This document shows, in pieces, positions 45,801-56,506 of a DNA stretch of 64,000 nt. How positions within the stretch are numbered: position 1 is the first letter of the stretch; every line of letters starts with the position of its first letter. The notes below the pieces were generated by a model, which worked only from the letters and a program-made list of their open reading frames with translations, was not told where the DNA came from and ran no database searches. The DNA is from Monocercomonoides exilis (Eukaryota > Preaxostyla > Oxymonadida > Polymastigidae): contig LSRY02000028.1 in NCBI GenBank assembly GCA_001643675.2, positions 744,001-808,000 of the forward strand. The letters are read 5' to 3'. The translations under genes were made by a program, and so were the position numbers.

Positions 45801-47391
45801 TCATCTGCTTGTCATCCTCATATCCATCTTTCTCGTCGCTGTAGATAATTCCTGTTCGCAGTGAATCAGCAGCGTAGTCAGTCTTTTCTGCTCTTCCTCC
45901 GTCCAGCTCGTGCCGCTGGCTAAGAAACGCCTCAAACACACGCCTTGCCTCGTCGTGCCTGCCTAGCTGCGTCGACAAAAACGAGGCATGACGTATCACA
46001 TAAGCAGGGTTTGAGTAGTGGAACACTTCCAACTCTCCGAACTCGAACAGGGCTTGCGCCGTGCGCTTGGACTTGTTCTGGAACAGCTCGATTTCGATGG
46101 CCGACAAGAGCAGATACAAAATAGGATGTTCGGAGCTGCTGATTGCCAAGCAGCTGAATTCCTCCTCTTTCGCCCCGTTGAAGTACTTCCTGCCTGTGAC
46201 AGCAAGAAGAACACGCAGAGAGTTCAAAAACACACTTCTGGCTGCATTCATCCCTTCTGTCCGGCGCACAAAGCGCTGCAGCTGGATGAATGAAAGCGTG
46301 AGGCTTTTGAGAGCCTGCAGCGAATGCGGTTTCTCTTGACATTGCTGCACCAGACGCGAGACAAGATGCAGGAGGACACCACCGGATAATCTAACATGAC
46401 CCGTATTTTCCAATGCTTCTGAATGCGCAAACGAAATAAGAAGATTCATTGGTAGCGCTTCAGTAGCTGATAAAAACACTTCATTTGCAGATTCATTCAA
46501 ACCATTTCTGATTAGAAATTCTGCATATTGAAGCCAGATAGATGGATAAAAATATAGAGGATGTAGAGCAGATCGAAAAGCAAACGAAGTACGGCAAATT
46601 TCAGTGGGTAAGTCAAAAGAATTTATATTTGCTTCCTCAAACGACAACAGGCGCCTCCAAAAAAAATATTGTTCCTTTTCTTTGAGGGTATTACATGGCT
46701 TTTCTGGAATTATTATTTCTTCTATGTCGTGCATAAATGTTAGCATTTGATGTAAATGCTTCAGCGCATTTGTATAGAAAGCTGTTCCTTTAAATATATG
46801 AGCTTTTGCACAAGAACTATCTGTTTCTCTTTCCCAATCTTCGTATTGAGATTTAATCTTTTCAAGCCCAAGCATCGGAGACATAAGTGCACGATGATAC
46901 ACATCTCTTAATTGCTGAACTAGGTCAGGATTCTCATGTGCTTTTTCTTTCAAAAAAGTGATGTATCTTTTCCAAATTGGCATTGAATAAACGCTACTGC
47001 TAATTTTTTGTATCACATCTTCGTACAATGAAATAACTTGATTAGTATTAAAGTTCTTTTCATTCTCAAAAAATTGAATAAAACTTTCATAAAGAAAAAC
47101 AGAGGTTGTTGATTTTAAGCTTGACTTTAAAAGTTTCTCAACTAATTCGATTTTCCCTTCGCTCGACTCAAGATCAATCAAACTTTTTCGAACGCATGCA
47201 CATGATGGATAGAATTGTAAAAAATAACGGTAGAAAGACCTTAAGAAATTAATAAAACGTGGATCAATATCTGTAAAATCATGAAGCAAAAAACTCCATG
47301 CTTCGTTATCATAGATGTTTTTTTTAATGGAATCTTCAACGATTCTAAGTGGAATAGATGCGTTAATATCGGTTAATAATTCATTATTCAT
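42378..47391 (-). CDS. CSTF3: Cleavage stimulation factor subunit 3 (CstF-77/Rna14) homologue, oversized
   Basis: Two exons: 47391-44076 and 43927-42378. The 148-nt intron (GTATTG...AACAG) joins LQADGV|DLKELESPELKR in frame. The total is 1,621 residues, about twice the usual length. HAT (half-a-TPR) repeats fill the N-terminal half, for example VYSMPIWKRYITFLKEKAHE, QLRDVYHRALMSPMLGLEKI, LYFYPSIWLQYAEFLIRNGL, NPAYVIRHASFLSTQ and ASVWSEYLQMEKRLGSIERM. LVQRYQFMGLSPCSDEEF (about residue 745) matches the conserved end of the HAT domain. Acidic and Gly/Glu-rich insertions break the HAT region (about 505-605 and 650-735), and the C-terminal 800 residues are charged or Ser-rich with an RD/RE-rich end. 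CstF-77 is the scaffold of CstF, which recognises the GU-rich element downstream of poly(A) sites. Assignment is secure by pattern; the long tail is unassigned. Confidence 0.85.
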
Positions 47392-48364
47392 AGAAATATT
47401 GATTTCTTAATGAAAATATTTATATTATGGCAAAGTTAACTTCAGATAATTATCTTTATTGTGTGCAAGCAATTTATATGAATGAAGTCACTCCAAAAAT
47501 TAATGTTTTTGTTTTATGCTCAATTTCCACAAAAAAATTAATTTTGGTTATGATCAATAGAAGAAGATGATATTGAAAATCTATCTTTTTCAAATCTGCC
47601 ATTGATAAAGGAGCTCAATGCGCATATATACAGTAGAGGAGTTTTATATTTCATAAGAATGCTATCGCTTATTGAAAGAATTGAGCTTACTAAGCTTAAA
47701 AATGAATTTAACATATCAAAATAGTTTCATCATGAATTATTTTCAATTTTCAAATTGATAATTTTACCAACTTTTTTGTATTTTTTCTTTTTTTCAAATT
47801 GAATCGATTTGTTGTATTCTTGATAAATAAATAGAATTTCTTTTTCTTTTCATTTTTTGTTTGCTTTGATTGATGTTTTAAAAAACTCTTGTTGAAAATG
47901 AAATTCGCATACCCCTTTGTACACATTTAAAAATCCCAGAAATTCAATTTGTTACATTCATTTAGTCATTATTTCAGCGTAATGATGTGAAATAATTAAG
48001 CTTTAAACGGTCATTTCTCAATATCAAAAAGAAACGCACAATAATTTTAAATAGTGATATAAAATAATAATGATGAAAAATATAACTTTAAAATACAGGG
48101 TATAACTGAATGATTAAAATAGTGGATTACAAAGAATGCGAATAAATAAAAAATGAATCAAATCGACTGTGTTTTTTGTTCATTCGCAAAAACAATAAAC
48201 GCAATGATAATTATAATTATAATAATAAACTATGTTGAAATAGTTTATTGGGTTTAACTTTCGAAAATAAAAGATAAAACAGATTTATTCAATAAAAAAT
48301 CCATAATAATTTTAAAAAGTGATTCAAATGTTCTTGTTTGAATCATCAGAAGATATTTAAACTT
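47392..48364. other. Intergenic, AT-rich, nothing seen
   Basis: 973 bp between the 5' end of CstF-77 and the 3' end of the membrane protein, with no supported gene or repeat. It must contain the CstF-77 promoter; no motif stands out. Confidence 0.6.
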
Positions 48365-51300
48365 TTAGACGTGTGCGCTCATTTCAATTTCGTTATCTTT
48401 TTCATCATCTGAATTTTCACTATATTTAGATCTTCTTCTTCTTCTGACAATAACAACAACAACTATAATAATAACAACAACTGCAATCACAAATACAATT
48501 GGAACGACAACAGCCACAACAATCACAGCTGTTTTTGTTTTTGGTTTTTCTTTTTCATCAGGATTGGGATCTTCGCTGCTTTTCTTCACATACTTCTCAT
48601 AAACGTCCTCTGGATCAGAAGATGGATCAGATGCTCCAACAACCCACCCTGCATTTGAGTCATTGTAATTTTTGGCGAAATCGAATGCACCATTTTGTTT
48701 ACTAAATTCATCAAAGTCTGGAGCGATGATGCACAATGATGCAGATGATGAGCCTGCCGAATTTGTTTCATCAATTTCCAAATTATTCTCTGTTGGAAGC
48801 GCCAAATTTGATGTTGCCTTCTTCAGTTCAATGTATATAGCTCCTGATTTGCCTTCCTGAGTAGCGCATGACTTAAATGAACATTTTTCCGATCTTCCTA
48901 TTTCCACTTTGGATTTATCTGATTTTAAATCAATGAGTAGTCCTGCTGTTTTTGATTTTTTAGAAGAGATTTCATTCATTTTCAATCCTTCAACTTTGAC
49001 GTCGCATGAAACACTTTCGCCGGCTTCAATGTTAATCGCAGCTCCTTCAACAATGTCCACTTTGCTTATATCCACTCCTTTTAAATTAATCTTGTTCGCT
49101 CCATTAATGTCAATTAATGGCTCGTTAAAGGTAACTTTTTCTTTTTCATCGGAACATGAAACTGAATCCAGATAAATTGAGCCTTTTGAAGCTTTCACAA
49201 GATTGATTGCAATGCTGCTGCTGCCATCAACGTTTTTGAGCATTCTTCCTTGTGATCCAGTTATTGGTCTAACAAATCGGCAGTTGCTAAGAGTTAAAGA
49301 TTCTGATTCGCTATCAGCAAAAATTAAAGCAAATGGATCTGTGTTGAAGTTTTTATTAATTTTTTTAACTTCATCCAATGAGTTCGGGAAAATGAAGGCT
49401 AAATACTTAAATGTAATTGTTTGCTTGCATGTAAACAAGTTTCCTCCTGGATGAATATCGCAGTTCAACAATGCTTCCTTGTTTGCTTCAACTCCATCTG
49501 TCTTTTCAATTCCTTCAATATTTATTCCCTGAGGAACATCAAACGTAATTGAATCGACCTTTAATGCGTTTGCGCTTTTAATGATTTTCATAGAATATTG
49601 TCTCCTTTTCACATCATATTTAAATGATCTTACCATGTCAATAAATGAATTAGAAGGGTGTTCAAATGATAAACCATCATTATTCTTCAATCCATCACTT
49701 TTCAAATATCTTTCAACAGATACATCGAAATATTCTTCAGTAAAATCGATATCGTCAACACCTGCACCACCAAATGCTGCGACAACCCAGTCGTCCTGTC
49801 CTCGCTTGTATTCGCTTGCAAACTTAGTATGCATATTATTTGCAATATCTGCAATTACAGAAGCCTGAACTTCAAGATATAAGCCTGTCTTTTTCTGTGT
49901 ATTGCCTGTCCCTGCTGTGCATCCGGTGAATGTCAATTTTCCGCTTGAAGGCCAAGTGAATTTTTCATAGTCTGTAATCCCATCCATTTTCAGATAAATA
50001 CCTCCAGACTTCCCATGGGCGCAGGTGCATGAAGCAAATGTTGTAGTGGTTGTATCGCAGATTTCAAATGTACTGGCGAGATTGCTGCTTTCAATATACA
50101 ACGCTCCGCTTTTTGCCGTTTGTGGTTCTGCTGCTGCTTCTTCTGATGCACATTTTGTAAATTTGCAGCCGTCCAACGTCACTGCGATGCCAATCTCACC
50201 GCTTCCAACAATTTTCATCACAGGGCCTGTTTTCGATGTAATCTCTGACAATTGCAAATCTTTCAAAGAAACCTTTGTCACTCCAGTAATCAAAAACGGC
50301 GATGTTGAAAACGAAATTGGATTCTCGGTGGCTGTGCCTATAACTGTTTCCATCGTCAATATGCCTGCTTCCACTTTCACAAGAGTGGTTCCTAGTGCTT
50401 GTGATTCGTCTCCTTCGCCATTTCCTCCGGGTGTCTGTTGATTCGGTCGCACAAAATCGCAGCTAATCAAACTCAGCGAAGCTGAAGCATCTGTTGCATG
50501 AATCAATGAATTTGTTCCCGTAAGTGTTCCAAACTTAAAAGAGATTTTCCTGAATTCCACTGTTTGCGTGCAAGTAAAAAGAACAGTGCCATCTGTCATA
50601 GAGCAAACAATAGTTGCCTTTGCTTCGATTTCTGTTTGGTCTTCACCTTCATTTCCCTGTTTATCGACTCCCACAACGGTGATTCCCTTTTGTTTGTTAA
50701 ATGTTACAGCTTCACTTGTAGGAAATTCGTCAGTTGCAATAACTTTAATGTGATATCCCCCTTCCGCTGGATCGCCTGTAAGCAAAGTGTTTGCTTTTTC
50801 CAGAGTATTCACTGGTGTTTCAAATGTTTTCCCACTTGCATCTGAGGTGCCACTTTGACCCACATAAATAGTAGTAGGCTCTCCTGTTGGTGGATCTTCT
50901 GGATCGAAATATTCTTCAGTAAAATCGATATCGTCAACACCTGCACCACCAAATGCTGCGACAACCCAGTCGTCCTGTCCTCGCTTGTATTCGCTTGCAA
51001 ACTTAGTATGCATATTATTTGCAATATCTGCAATTACAGAAGCCTGAACTTCAAGATATAAGCCTGTCTTTTTCTGTGTATTGCCTGTCCCTGCTGTGCA
51101 TCCGGTGAATGTCAATTTTCCGCTTGAAGGCCAAGTGAATTTTTCATAGTCTGTAATCCCATCCATTTTCAGATAAATACCTCCAGACTTCCCATGGGCG
51201 CAGGTGCATGAAGCAAATGTTGTAGTGGTTGTATCGCAGATTTCAAATGTACTGGCGAGATTGCTGCTTTCAATATACAACGCTCCGCTTTTTGCCGTTT

Positions 51301-53320
51301 GTGGTTCTGCTGCTGCTTCTTCTGATGCACATTTTGTAAATTTGCAGCCGTCCAACGTCACTGCGATGCCAATCTCACCGCTTCCAACAATTTTCATCAC
51401 AGGGCCTGTTTTCGATGTAATCTCTGACAATTGCAAATCTTTCAAAGAAACCTTTGTCACTCCAGTAATCAAAAACGGCGATGTTGAAAACGAAATTGGA
51501 TTCTCGGTGGCTGTGCCTATAACTGTTTCCATCGTCAATATGCCTGCTTCCACTTTCACAAGAGTGGTTCCTAGTGCTTGTGATTCGTCTCCTTCGCCAT
51601 TTCCTCCGGGTGTCTGTTGATTCGGTCGCACAAAATCGCAGCTAATCAAACTCAGCGAAGCTGAAGCATCTGTTGCATGAATCAATGAATTTGTTCCCGT
51701 AAGTGTTCCAAACTTAAAAGAGATTTTCCTGAATTCCACTGTTTGCGTGCAAGTAAAAAGAACAGTGCCATCTGTCATAGAGCAAACAATAGTTGCCTTT
51801 GCTTCGATTTCTGTTTGGTCTTCACCTTCATTTCCCTGTTTATCGACTCCCACAACGGTGATTCCCTTTTGTTTGTTAAATGTTACAGCTTCACTTGTAG
51901 GAAATTCGTCAGTTGCAATAACTTTAATGTGATATCCCCCTTCCGCTGGATCGCCTGTAAGCAAAGTGTTTGCTTTTTCCAGAGTATTCACTGGTGTTTC
52001 AAATGTTTTCCCACTTGCATCTGAGGTGCCACTTTGACCCACATAAATAGTAGTAGGCTCTCCTGTTGGTGGATCTTCTGGATCGAAATATTCTTCAGTA
52101 AAATCGATATCGTCAACACCTGCACCACCAAATGCTGCGACAACCCAGTCGTCCTGTCCTCGCTTGTATTCGCTTGCAAACTTAGTATGCATATTATTTG
52201 CAATATCTGCAATTACAGAAGCCTGAACTTCAAGATATAAGCCTGTCTTTTTCTGTGTATTGCCTGTCCCTGCTGTGCATCCGGTGAATGTCAATTTTCC
52301 GCTTGAAGGCCAAGTGAATTTTTCATAGTCTGTAATCCCATCCATTTTCAGATAAATACCTCCAGACTTCCCATGGGCGCAGGTGCATGAAGCAAATGTT
52401 GTAGTGGTTGTATCGCAGATTTCAAATGTACTGGCGAGATTGCTGCTTTCAATATACAACGCTCCGCTTTTTGCCGTTTGTGGTTCTGCTGCTGCTTCTT
52501 CTGATGCACATTTTGTAAATTTGCAGCCGTCCAACGTCACTGCGATGCCAATCTCACCGCTTCCAACAATTTTCATCACAGGGCCTGTTTTCGATGTAAT
52601 CTCTGACAATTGCAAATCTTTCAAAGAAACCTTTGTCACTCCAGTAATCAAAAACGGCGATGTTGAAAACGAAATTGGATTCTCGGTGGCTGTGCCTATA
52701 ACTGTTTCCATCGTCAATATGCCTGCTTCCACTTTCACAAGAGTGGTTCCTAGTGCTTGTGATTCGTCTCCTTCGCCATTTCCTCCGGGTGTCTGTTGAT
52801 TCGGTCGCACAAAATCGCAGCTAATCAAACTCAGCGAAGCTGAAGCATCTGTTGCATGAATCAATGAATTTGTTCCCGTAAGTGTTCCAAACTTAAAAGA
52901 GATTTTCCTGAATTCCACTGTTTGCGTGCAAGTAAAAAGAACAGTGCCATCTGTCATAGAGCAAACAATAGTTGCCTTTGCTTCGATTTCTGTTTGGTCT
53001 TCACCTTCATTTCCCTGTTTATCGACTCCCACAACGGTGATTCCCTTTTGTTTGTTAAATGTTACAGCTTCACTTGTAGGAAATTCGTCAGTTGCAATAA
53101 CTTTAATGTGATATCCCCCTTCCGCTGGATCGCCTGTAAGCAAAGTGTTTGCTTTTTCCAGAGTATTCACTGGTGTTTCAAATGTTTTCCCACTTGCATC
53201 TGAGGTGCCACTTTGACCCACATAAATAGTAGTAGGCTCTCCTGTTGATGGATCTTCTTGATCTTGATTTTGTAGGTAAATTGATGTTATTATCAAAGTA
53301 AATTTTAATATATTTATCAT
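48365..53320 (-). CDS. Type I membrane beta-helix surface protein with three tandem 393-residue repeats
   Basis: 1,651 residues from the ATG at 53320 (an upstream in-frame TTG is ignored), no introns. A signal peptide MINILKFTLIITSIYL is followed by three 393-residue repeats (53257-52079, 52078-50900, 50899-49721) whose translations look identical, then a fourth, diverged repeat (about 49720-48640). Each repeat starts EDPPTGEPTTIYVGQSGTSD and contains the short-strand pattern of a pectin-lyase-like parallel beta-helix (GITVVGVDKQGN, LLFTCTQTVEFRKISFKFG, SGALYIESSNL, KSGGIYLKMDG). A C-terminal membrane helix (VIVVAVVVPIVFVIAVVVII) is followed by RRRRRSKYS and a short acidic cytosolic tail. It is probably a cell-surface protein that binds environmental or host-gut ligands. 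The family is large in oxymonads (from memory). Confidence 0.85.
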   Translation of the reverse strand: MINILKFTLIITSIYLQNQDQEDPSTGEPTTIYVGQSGTSDASGKTFETPVNTLEKANTLLTGDPAEGGYHIKVIATDEFPTSEAVTFNKQKGITVVGVDKQGNEGEDQTEIEAKATIVCSMTDGTVLFTCTQTVEFRKISFKFGTLTGTNSLIHATDASASLSLISCDFVRPNQQTPGGNGEGDESQALGTTLVKVEAGILTMETVIGTATENPISFSTSPFLITGVTKVSLKDLQLSEITSKTGPVMKIVGSGEIGIAVTLDGCKFTKCASEEAAAEPQTAKSGALYIESSNLASTFEICDTTTTTFASCTCAHGKSGGIYLKMDGITDYEKFTWPSSGKLTFTGCTAGTGNTQKKTGLYLEVQASVIADIANNMHTKFASEYKRGQDDWVVAAFGGAGVDDIDFTEEYFDPEDPPTGEPTTIYVGQSGTSDASGKTFETPVNTLEKANTLLTGDPAEGGYHIKVIATDEFPTSEAVTFNKQKGITVVGVDKQGNEGEDQTEIEAKATIVCSMTDGTVLFTCTQTVEFRKISFKFGTLTGTNSLIHATDASASLSLISCDFVRPNQQTPGGNGEGDESQALGTTLVKVEAGILTMETVIGTATENPISFSTSPFLITGVTKVSLKDLQLSEITSKTGPVMKIVGSGEIGIAVTLDGCKFTKCASEEAAAEPQTAKSGALYIESSNLASTFEICDTTTTTFASCTCAHGKSGGIYLKMDGITDYEKFTWPSSGKLTFTGCTAGTGNTQKKTGLYLEVQASVIADIANNMHTKFASEYKRGQDDWVVAAFGGAGVDDIDFTEEYFDPEDPPTGEPTTIYVGQSGTSDASGKTFETPVNTLEKANTLLTGDPAEGGYHIKVIATDEFPTSEAVTFNKQKGITVVGVDKQGNEGEDQTEIEAKATIVCSMTDGTVLFTCTQTVEFRKISFKFGTLTGTNSLIHATDASASLSLISCDFVRPNQQTPGGNGEGDESQALGTTLVKVEAGILTMETVIGTATENPISFSTSPFLITGVTKVSLKDLQLSEITSKTGPVMKIVGSGEIGIAVTLDGCKFTKCASEEAAAEPQTAKSGALYIESSNLASTFEICDTTTTTFASCTCAHGKSGGIYLKMDGITDYEKFTWPSSGKLTFTGCTAGTGNTQKKTGLYLEVQASVIADIANNMHTKFASEYKRGQDDWVVAAFGGAGVDDIDFTEEYFDVSVERYLKSDGLKNNDGLSFEHPSNSFIDMVRSFKYDVKRRQYSMKIIKSANALKVDSITFDVPQGINIEGIEKTDGVEANKEALLNCDIHPGGNLFTCKQTITFKYLAFIFPNSLDEVKKINKNFNTDPFALIFADSESESLTLSNCRFVRPITGSQGRMLKNVDGSSSIAINLVKASKGSIYLDSVSCSDEKEKVTFNEPLIDINGANKINLKGVDISKVDIVEGAAINIEAGESVSCDVKVEGLKMNEISSKKSKTAGLLIDLKSDKSKVEIGRSEKCSFKSCATQEGKSGAIYIELKKATSNLALPTENNLEIDETNSAGSSSASLCIIAPDFDEFSKQNGAFDFAKNYNDSNAGWVVGASDPSSDPEDVYEKYVKKSSEDPNPDEKEKPKTKTAVIVVAVVVPIVFVIAVVVIIIVVVVIVRRRRRSKYSENSDDEKDNEIEMSAHV
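49721..53257 (-). repeat. Three 1,179-bp direct repeats in the surface-protein gene
   Basis: Units start 1,179 bp apart at 53257, 52078 and 50899, and I see no substitutions between them except at the outer boundary (GATGGATCTTCTTGATC versus GGTGGATCTTCTGGATC). Period 1,179 keeps the frame. Confidence 0.95.
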
Positions 53321-53664
53321 TTTAGATTTTATCAAGTTCTGGATCAATTTCTTTGTGTATTTTGTATTTAATTTACTTTGTATAAAGGTTATTATTTATT
53401 GTTTTTTTTTCATTTAAGGTTTGAGTGAATTGTGATAAAAATTTTTGATCAGTCAGTGTTTTTCGTTTTTTTTAAAAGAGTTAATTTTGGTTGTTAAAGG
53501 CTTTCTTTATAATATAGTTATTGATAATATTTTCATTGTTTTGAAAAAAGTGTCATTTAATTTAAATTTAAACTTTTTTGTTTGTTTGACCGTTTCGAAA
53601 TGAATAGTTTTCAGAAAAAGCAAAACAATTAGACGAATATCAAATTGTCACACTTATGCTGATT

Positions 53665-53751
53665 TTTTTTTTTTTTTTTTTTTTTTTTGTTTTGTTTTGT
53701 TTTGTTTTGTTTTGTTTTGTTTTGTTTTGTTTTGTTTTGTTTTGTTTTGTT
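53665..53751. repeat. T-run plus TTTTG pentanucleotide microsatellite
   Basis: About 23 T followed by about twelve GTTTT units. Confidence 0.9.
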
Positions 53752-53842
53752 CTATTCTTAATTTTTTTTTTAATTTTTGAATTATAATTATTATTTTTTT
53801 AAACATTTATAATAAATTGTTTTTTCAGATTAAACTGAAATA

Positions 53843-54187
53843 CAGTGAAGCTCGGTTATTATCACAATCCATTTTTCACGATTTTTTGCAATTATAATCG
53901 AACCTGATTATTACCGAAATAGTTTTTTCTTTGAATATAATTTCTTAATATATCTTTATCCAACAAAAAAGAAAAAATACAAAGAATTTCAAAATAGACC
54001 ATCTTTTATGAATTTGGCAATAAATAATGCATCATTGAACGTTATCGTTAACATTGAAGCAGAAAACAACAATTTTCATGTTGAAAAAAATTTGAAAATA
54101 GTCATAAAAATACATATCATTTTTTGAAAAATTGTGATTATTCGCAGTCTTGATTAGAATGGAGGCGATTAAAACCGATCTTTACTG
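53843..54187. mobile_element. Pogo/Tigger-like MITE
   Basis: The left end CAGTGAAGCTCGGTTATTAT and the reverse-complemented right end CAGTAAAGATCGGTTTTAAT match over about 20 bp with four mismatches. Ends of the type CAGT..A..TCG.TTA are known from pogo/Tigger elements of the Tc1/mariner group. A clear TA is present on the left (ATA|CAGT) but AA follows the right end, so the duplication has decayed. 345 bp, non-coding. Confidence 0.6.
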
Positions 54188-55447
54188 AATGTCTTTTTCT
54201 GATAAACTTCAAAAATTGGATTTCTTTAAACATTAATCAATAGAAATTTGCACTTTATTTTCGAAATTAGTAAAAAACGGTAATTTCAGAGTTTAATGAG
54301 TTTTTAATATTTTATTGGGGTAATTGAAAAAAGTTTTGTTTTAAAGCTTTCATAATTTTGTTGATCCTTTTTCATATTATTGTTTCGTTGAAGTTTTGAT
54401 TAATATTTTAACTACAATGGGATTTGAAATAAATTAACTTTAGCGGTTTATGCCATCAGTTTAAATATTTTTTTTAGAAAAATTCCTTTTGTTTTATTTA
54501 TAAATGAAAAATTTTCATATTTCGAACAAATTTCTGTACCAACTTACCAAATTTCAAAGTCATGAAAAAACAATCTCGATAATGGTTTTTTTTCCATGTT
54601 AGTGAAGAATTGTGTTTGAGAACCGAAATTTGATCGAAGAATGAAATTTTTGTTTTGTTTGAAAATTAAACAAAAGGAACTTTTCGAAAATATTTAGACA
54701 ATATAAACATTTTTATAAAGCAAACAACAAAAATGAGGAAGAGGGTGTGGATTGTCAACACTTATTGTTTGATTTCTATATTTATTTTTGTTATTATTTC
54801 AGTATAATTTTTTCAACACTGCATTTTTTCTTCTTGTTCAGTGTTTTGCGTATTTCAAGGATATAAGCGAATAGTGTCTCAAAATTGCATTTTTTTGAAT
54901 TTTCGAACCTTTGAGCCATGAAAAAATAACTATTTGTGTCAGAAATATCAAAAGAAATAATGTTTGCTGAGGTTTGTTGTTTTTTAAGTCAATTACACGC
55001 AATTAACGAACACTCCTTTATGTTTTATCAGTTAGAGAATAACAATTGACTGTCATTGAAATATTTTGAACTTTTCTTTTTTTTCAATGTCTATTTTTCC
55101 ATCAGTTCCTATTTTTGTTTTTAATTGGTTTTTATCATTTTAATGTTTGTCATCAACAAATCTTTAACCTTTTATATTTTTTCTTCATCAATCATATAAA
55201 CATGCAGAACATTTTCTTTAAAAGCGCATCCTTCTGATTATATTTGTTTCAGAAAAATACGAAATTACAAAACATGATGAAATAATAAGGATCTCTATTG
55301 TTTATTTGCAAAAAAAAGTCGGAAACAATTAATTAAAATGACAAAAACTTGCACAAGTTTTTTAATTACCTGCAGTTGTGGACAGATAACATTTTCGACG
55401 TGAGAAGTTGTTCTTCTGACCTCTCTTGGAGAAATCTCTTTGAAAGT

Positions 55448-56506
55448 TTAAAGAATAGTGAAAATTAAGTGGTTTTCACCTTCCCAACAAAGAGATTGTT
55501 CCTCCACTCTCTTTTTCCAAAAATCGAAAATATTCTCGATCGGATTCAGAATTGGGGAATAGACTGCATTGAATGAAATTTGATGGCCAGCCTCCTTCAC
55601 AATTTCATCTGTGTGAATGTGATGAATTGTTACGTTATCTAAGGCAATAACAGAAGAATCATTTTCTATGATTGATAGAAGAAATTTTTTTGTGCAGGCC
55701 TCAAATAACTCATGGTTCATTGTTCCTCGCACAATTTCTGTGTAGTCCATTCCTTTTGTTGATATTGACGTGACAGCTGTCAAACATTGATGAATAGGAG
55801 GTGGCGGAATCAACACCTTTTCACCCATTTGTGACCATCCATATTTCCGAATGCACTCAATATTCCAGGATGTTTCGTCAATGAAGAATATCATAGCTCC
55901 ATCTCTTTGATATTCGAAAAACTTTTCCACAAAAGCAATTCGAATTGTTTTATTTTCCTCTGTATTTCCGGATGAAAATCTGACTGTTATTCTTTCTAAT
56001 GAAAATTGTGGATATTTCTGAGTATTTTCATTTTTTTCTGTAAGCATGCGATGAATTGTTGTTCTATCTATTGTTCTTCCTGTCATTGACATCTCTTTTG
56101 ACATTTTCCTTAAAGTTGTCAATAGATCTTTTCGAAGTTTTTCTCTGATAATCTCTTTGAATTATTGATTGAATGCATTTTGCTTTCTTCCTTTATGATT
56201 TAACGGAAAGGAAATATCAATTCCGCTTCTCAATTTTGCGAGACACATTGATGAAGGTATTGTGGTCAATGCTCATTCGCTTGGATTCCATGATTCTGAT
56301 TTTTCTTGGCCGTATTTCCTGCAAAGAGAAGAAAGTTTCATTCTTTTATCCAGAGTTGCAGGCGTGTAAGTATTTTTCTTTTTTTGTTTTCCACCAAATT
56401 CCACATTTCGCAGCTCCTCAATTTTTTTCTCTCTCTCTTCTTTTTCCTTTATTTGAGCTTTCATCCGTATCATTTGGTGATATTGTTCTTCCAAAGGATG
56501 AATCAC
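55448..56506 (-). pseudogene. Dead Tc1/mariner-type transposase
   Basis: The intact C-terminal frame (56122-55448) carries the DDE catalytic core: FFIDETSWNIE (first Asp), VIALDNVTIHH (second Asp) and YSPILNPIENIFDFWKKRV (Glu), with a usual 80-90 residue second-to-third spacing shortened to about 35, as in Tc1/mariner. An N-terminal part in the same frame (56506-56273) has a charged helix and LSSLCRKYGQEK, but at least two stops (TGA at about 56272, TAA at about 56163) lie between. An overlapping +1 frame (RMSIDHNTFINVSRK) suggests a frameshift as well. I did not find its terminal repeats. Confidence 0.75.

Larger units (their letters stand above)
53321..55447. other. AT-rich gap, repeats only
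   Basis: No coding frame. It contains a T-run with a TTTTG microsatellite (53665-53751) and a pogo-like MITE (53843-54187), both listed separately. Confidence 0.65.

Noticed and set aside
50025-53203. Repeated plus-strand frames of 61-138 residues
   Set aside because: Each occurs three times exactly 1,179 bp apart, as shadows of the repeated surface-protein gene.
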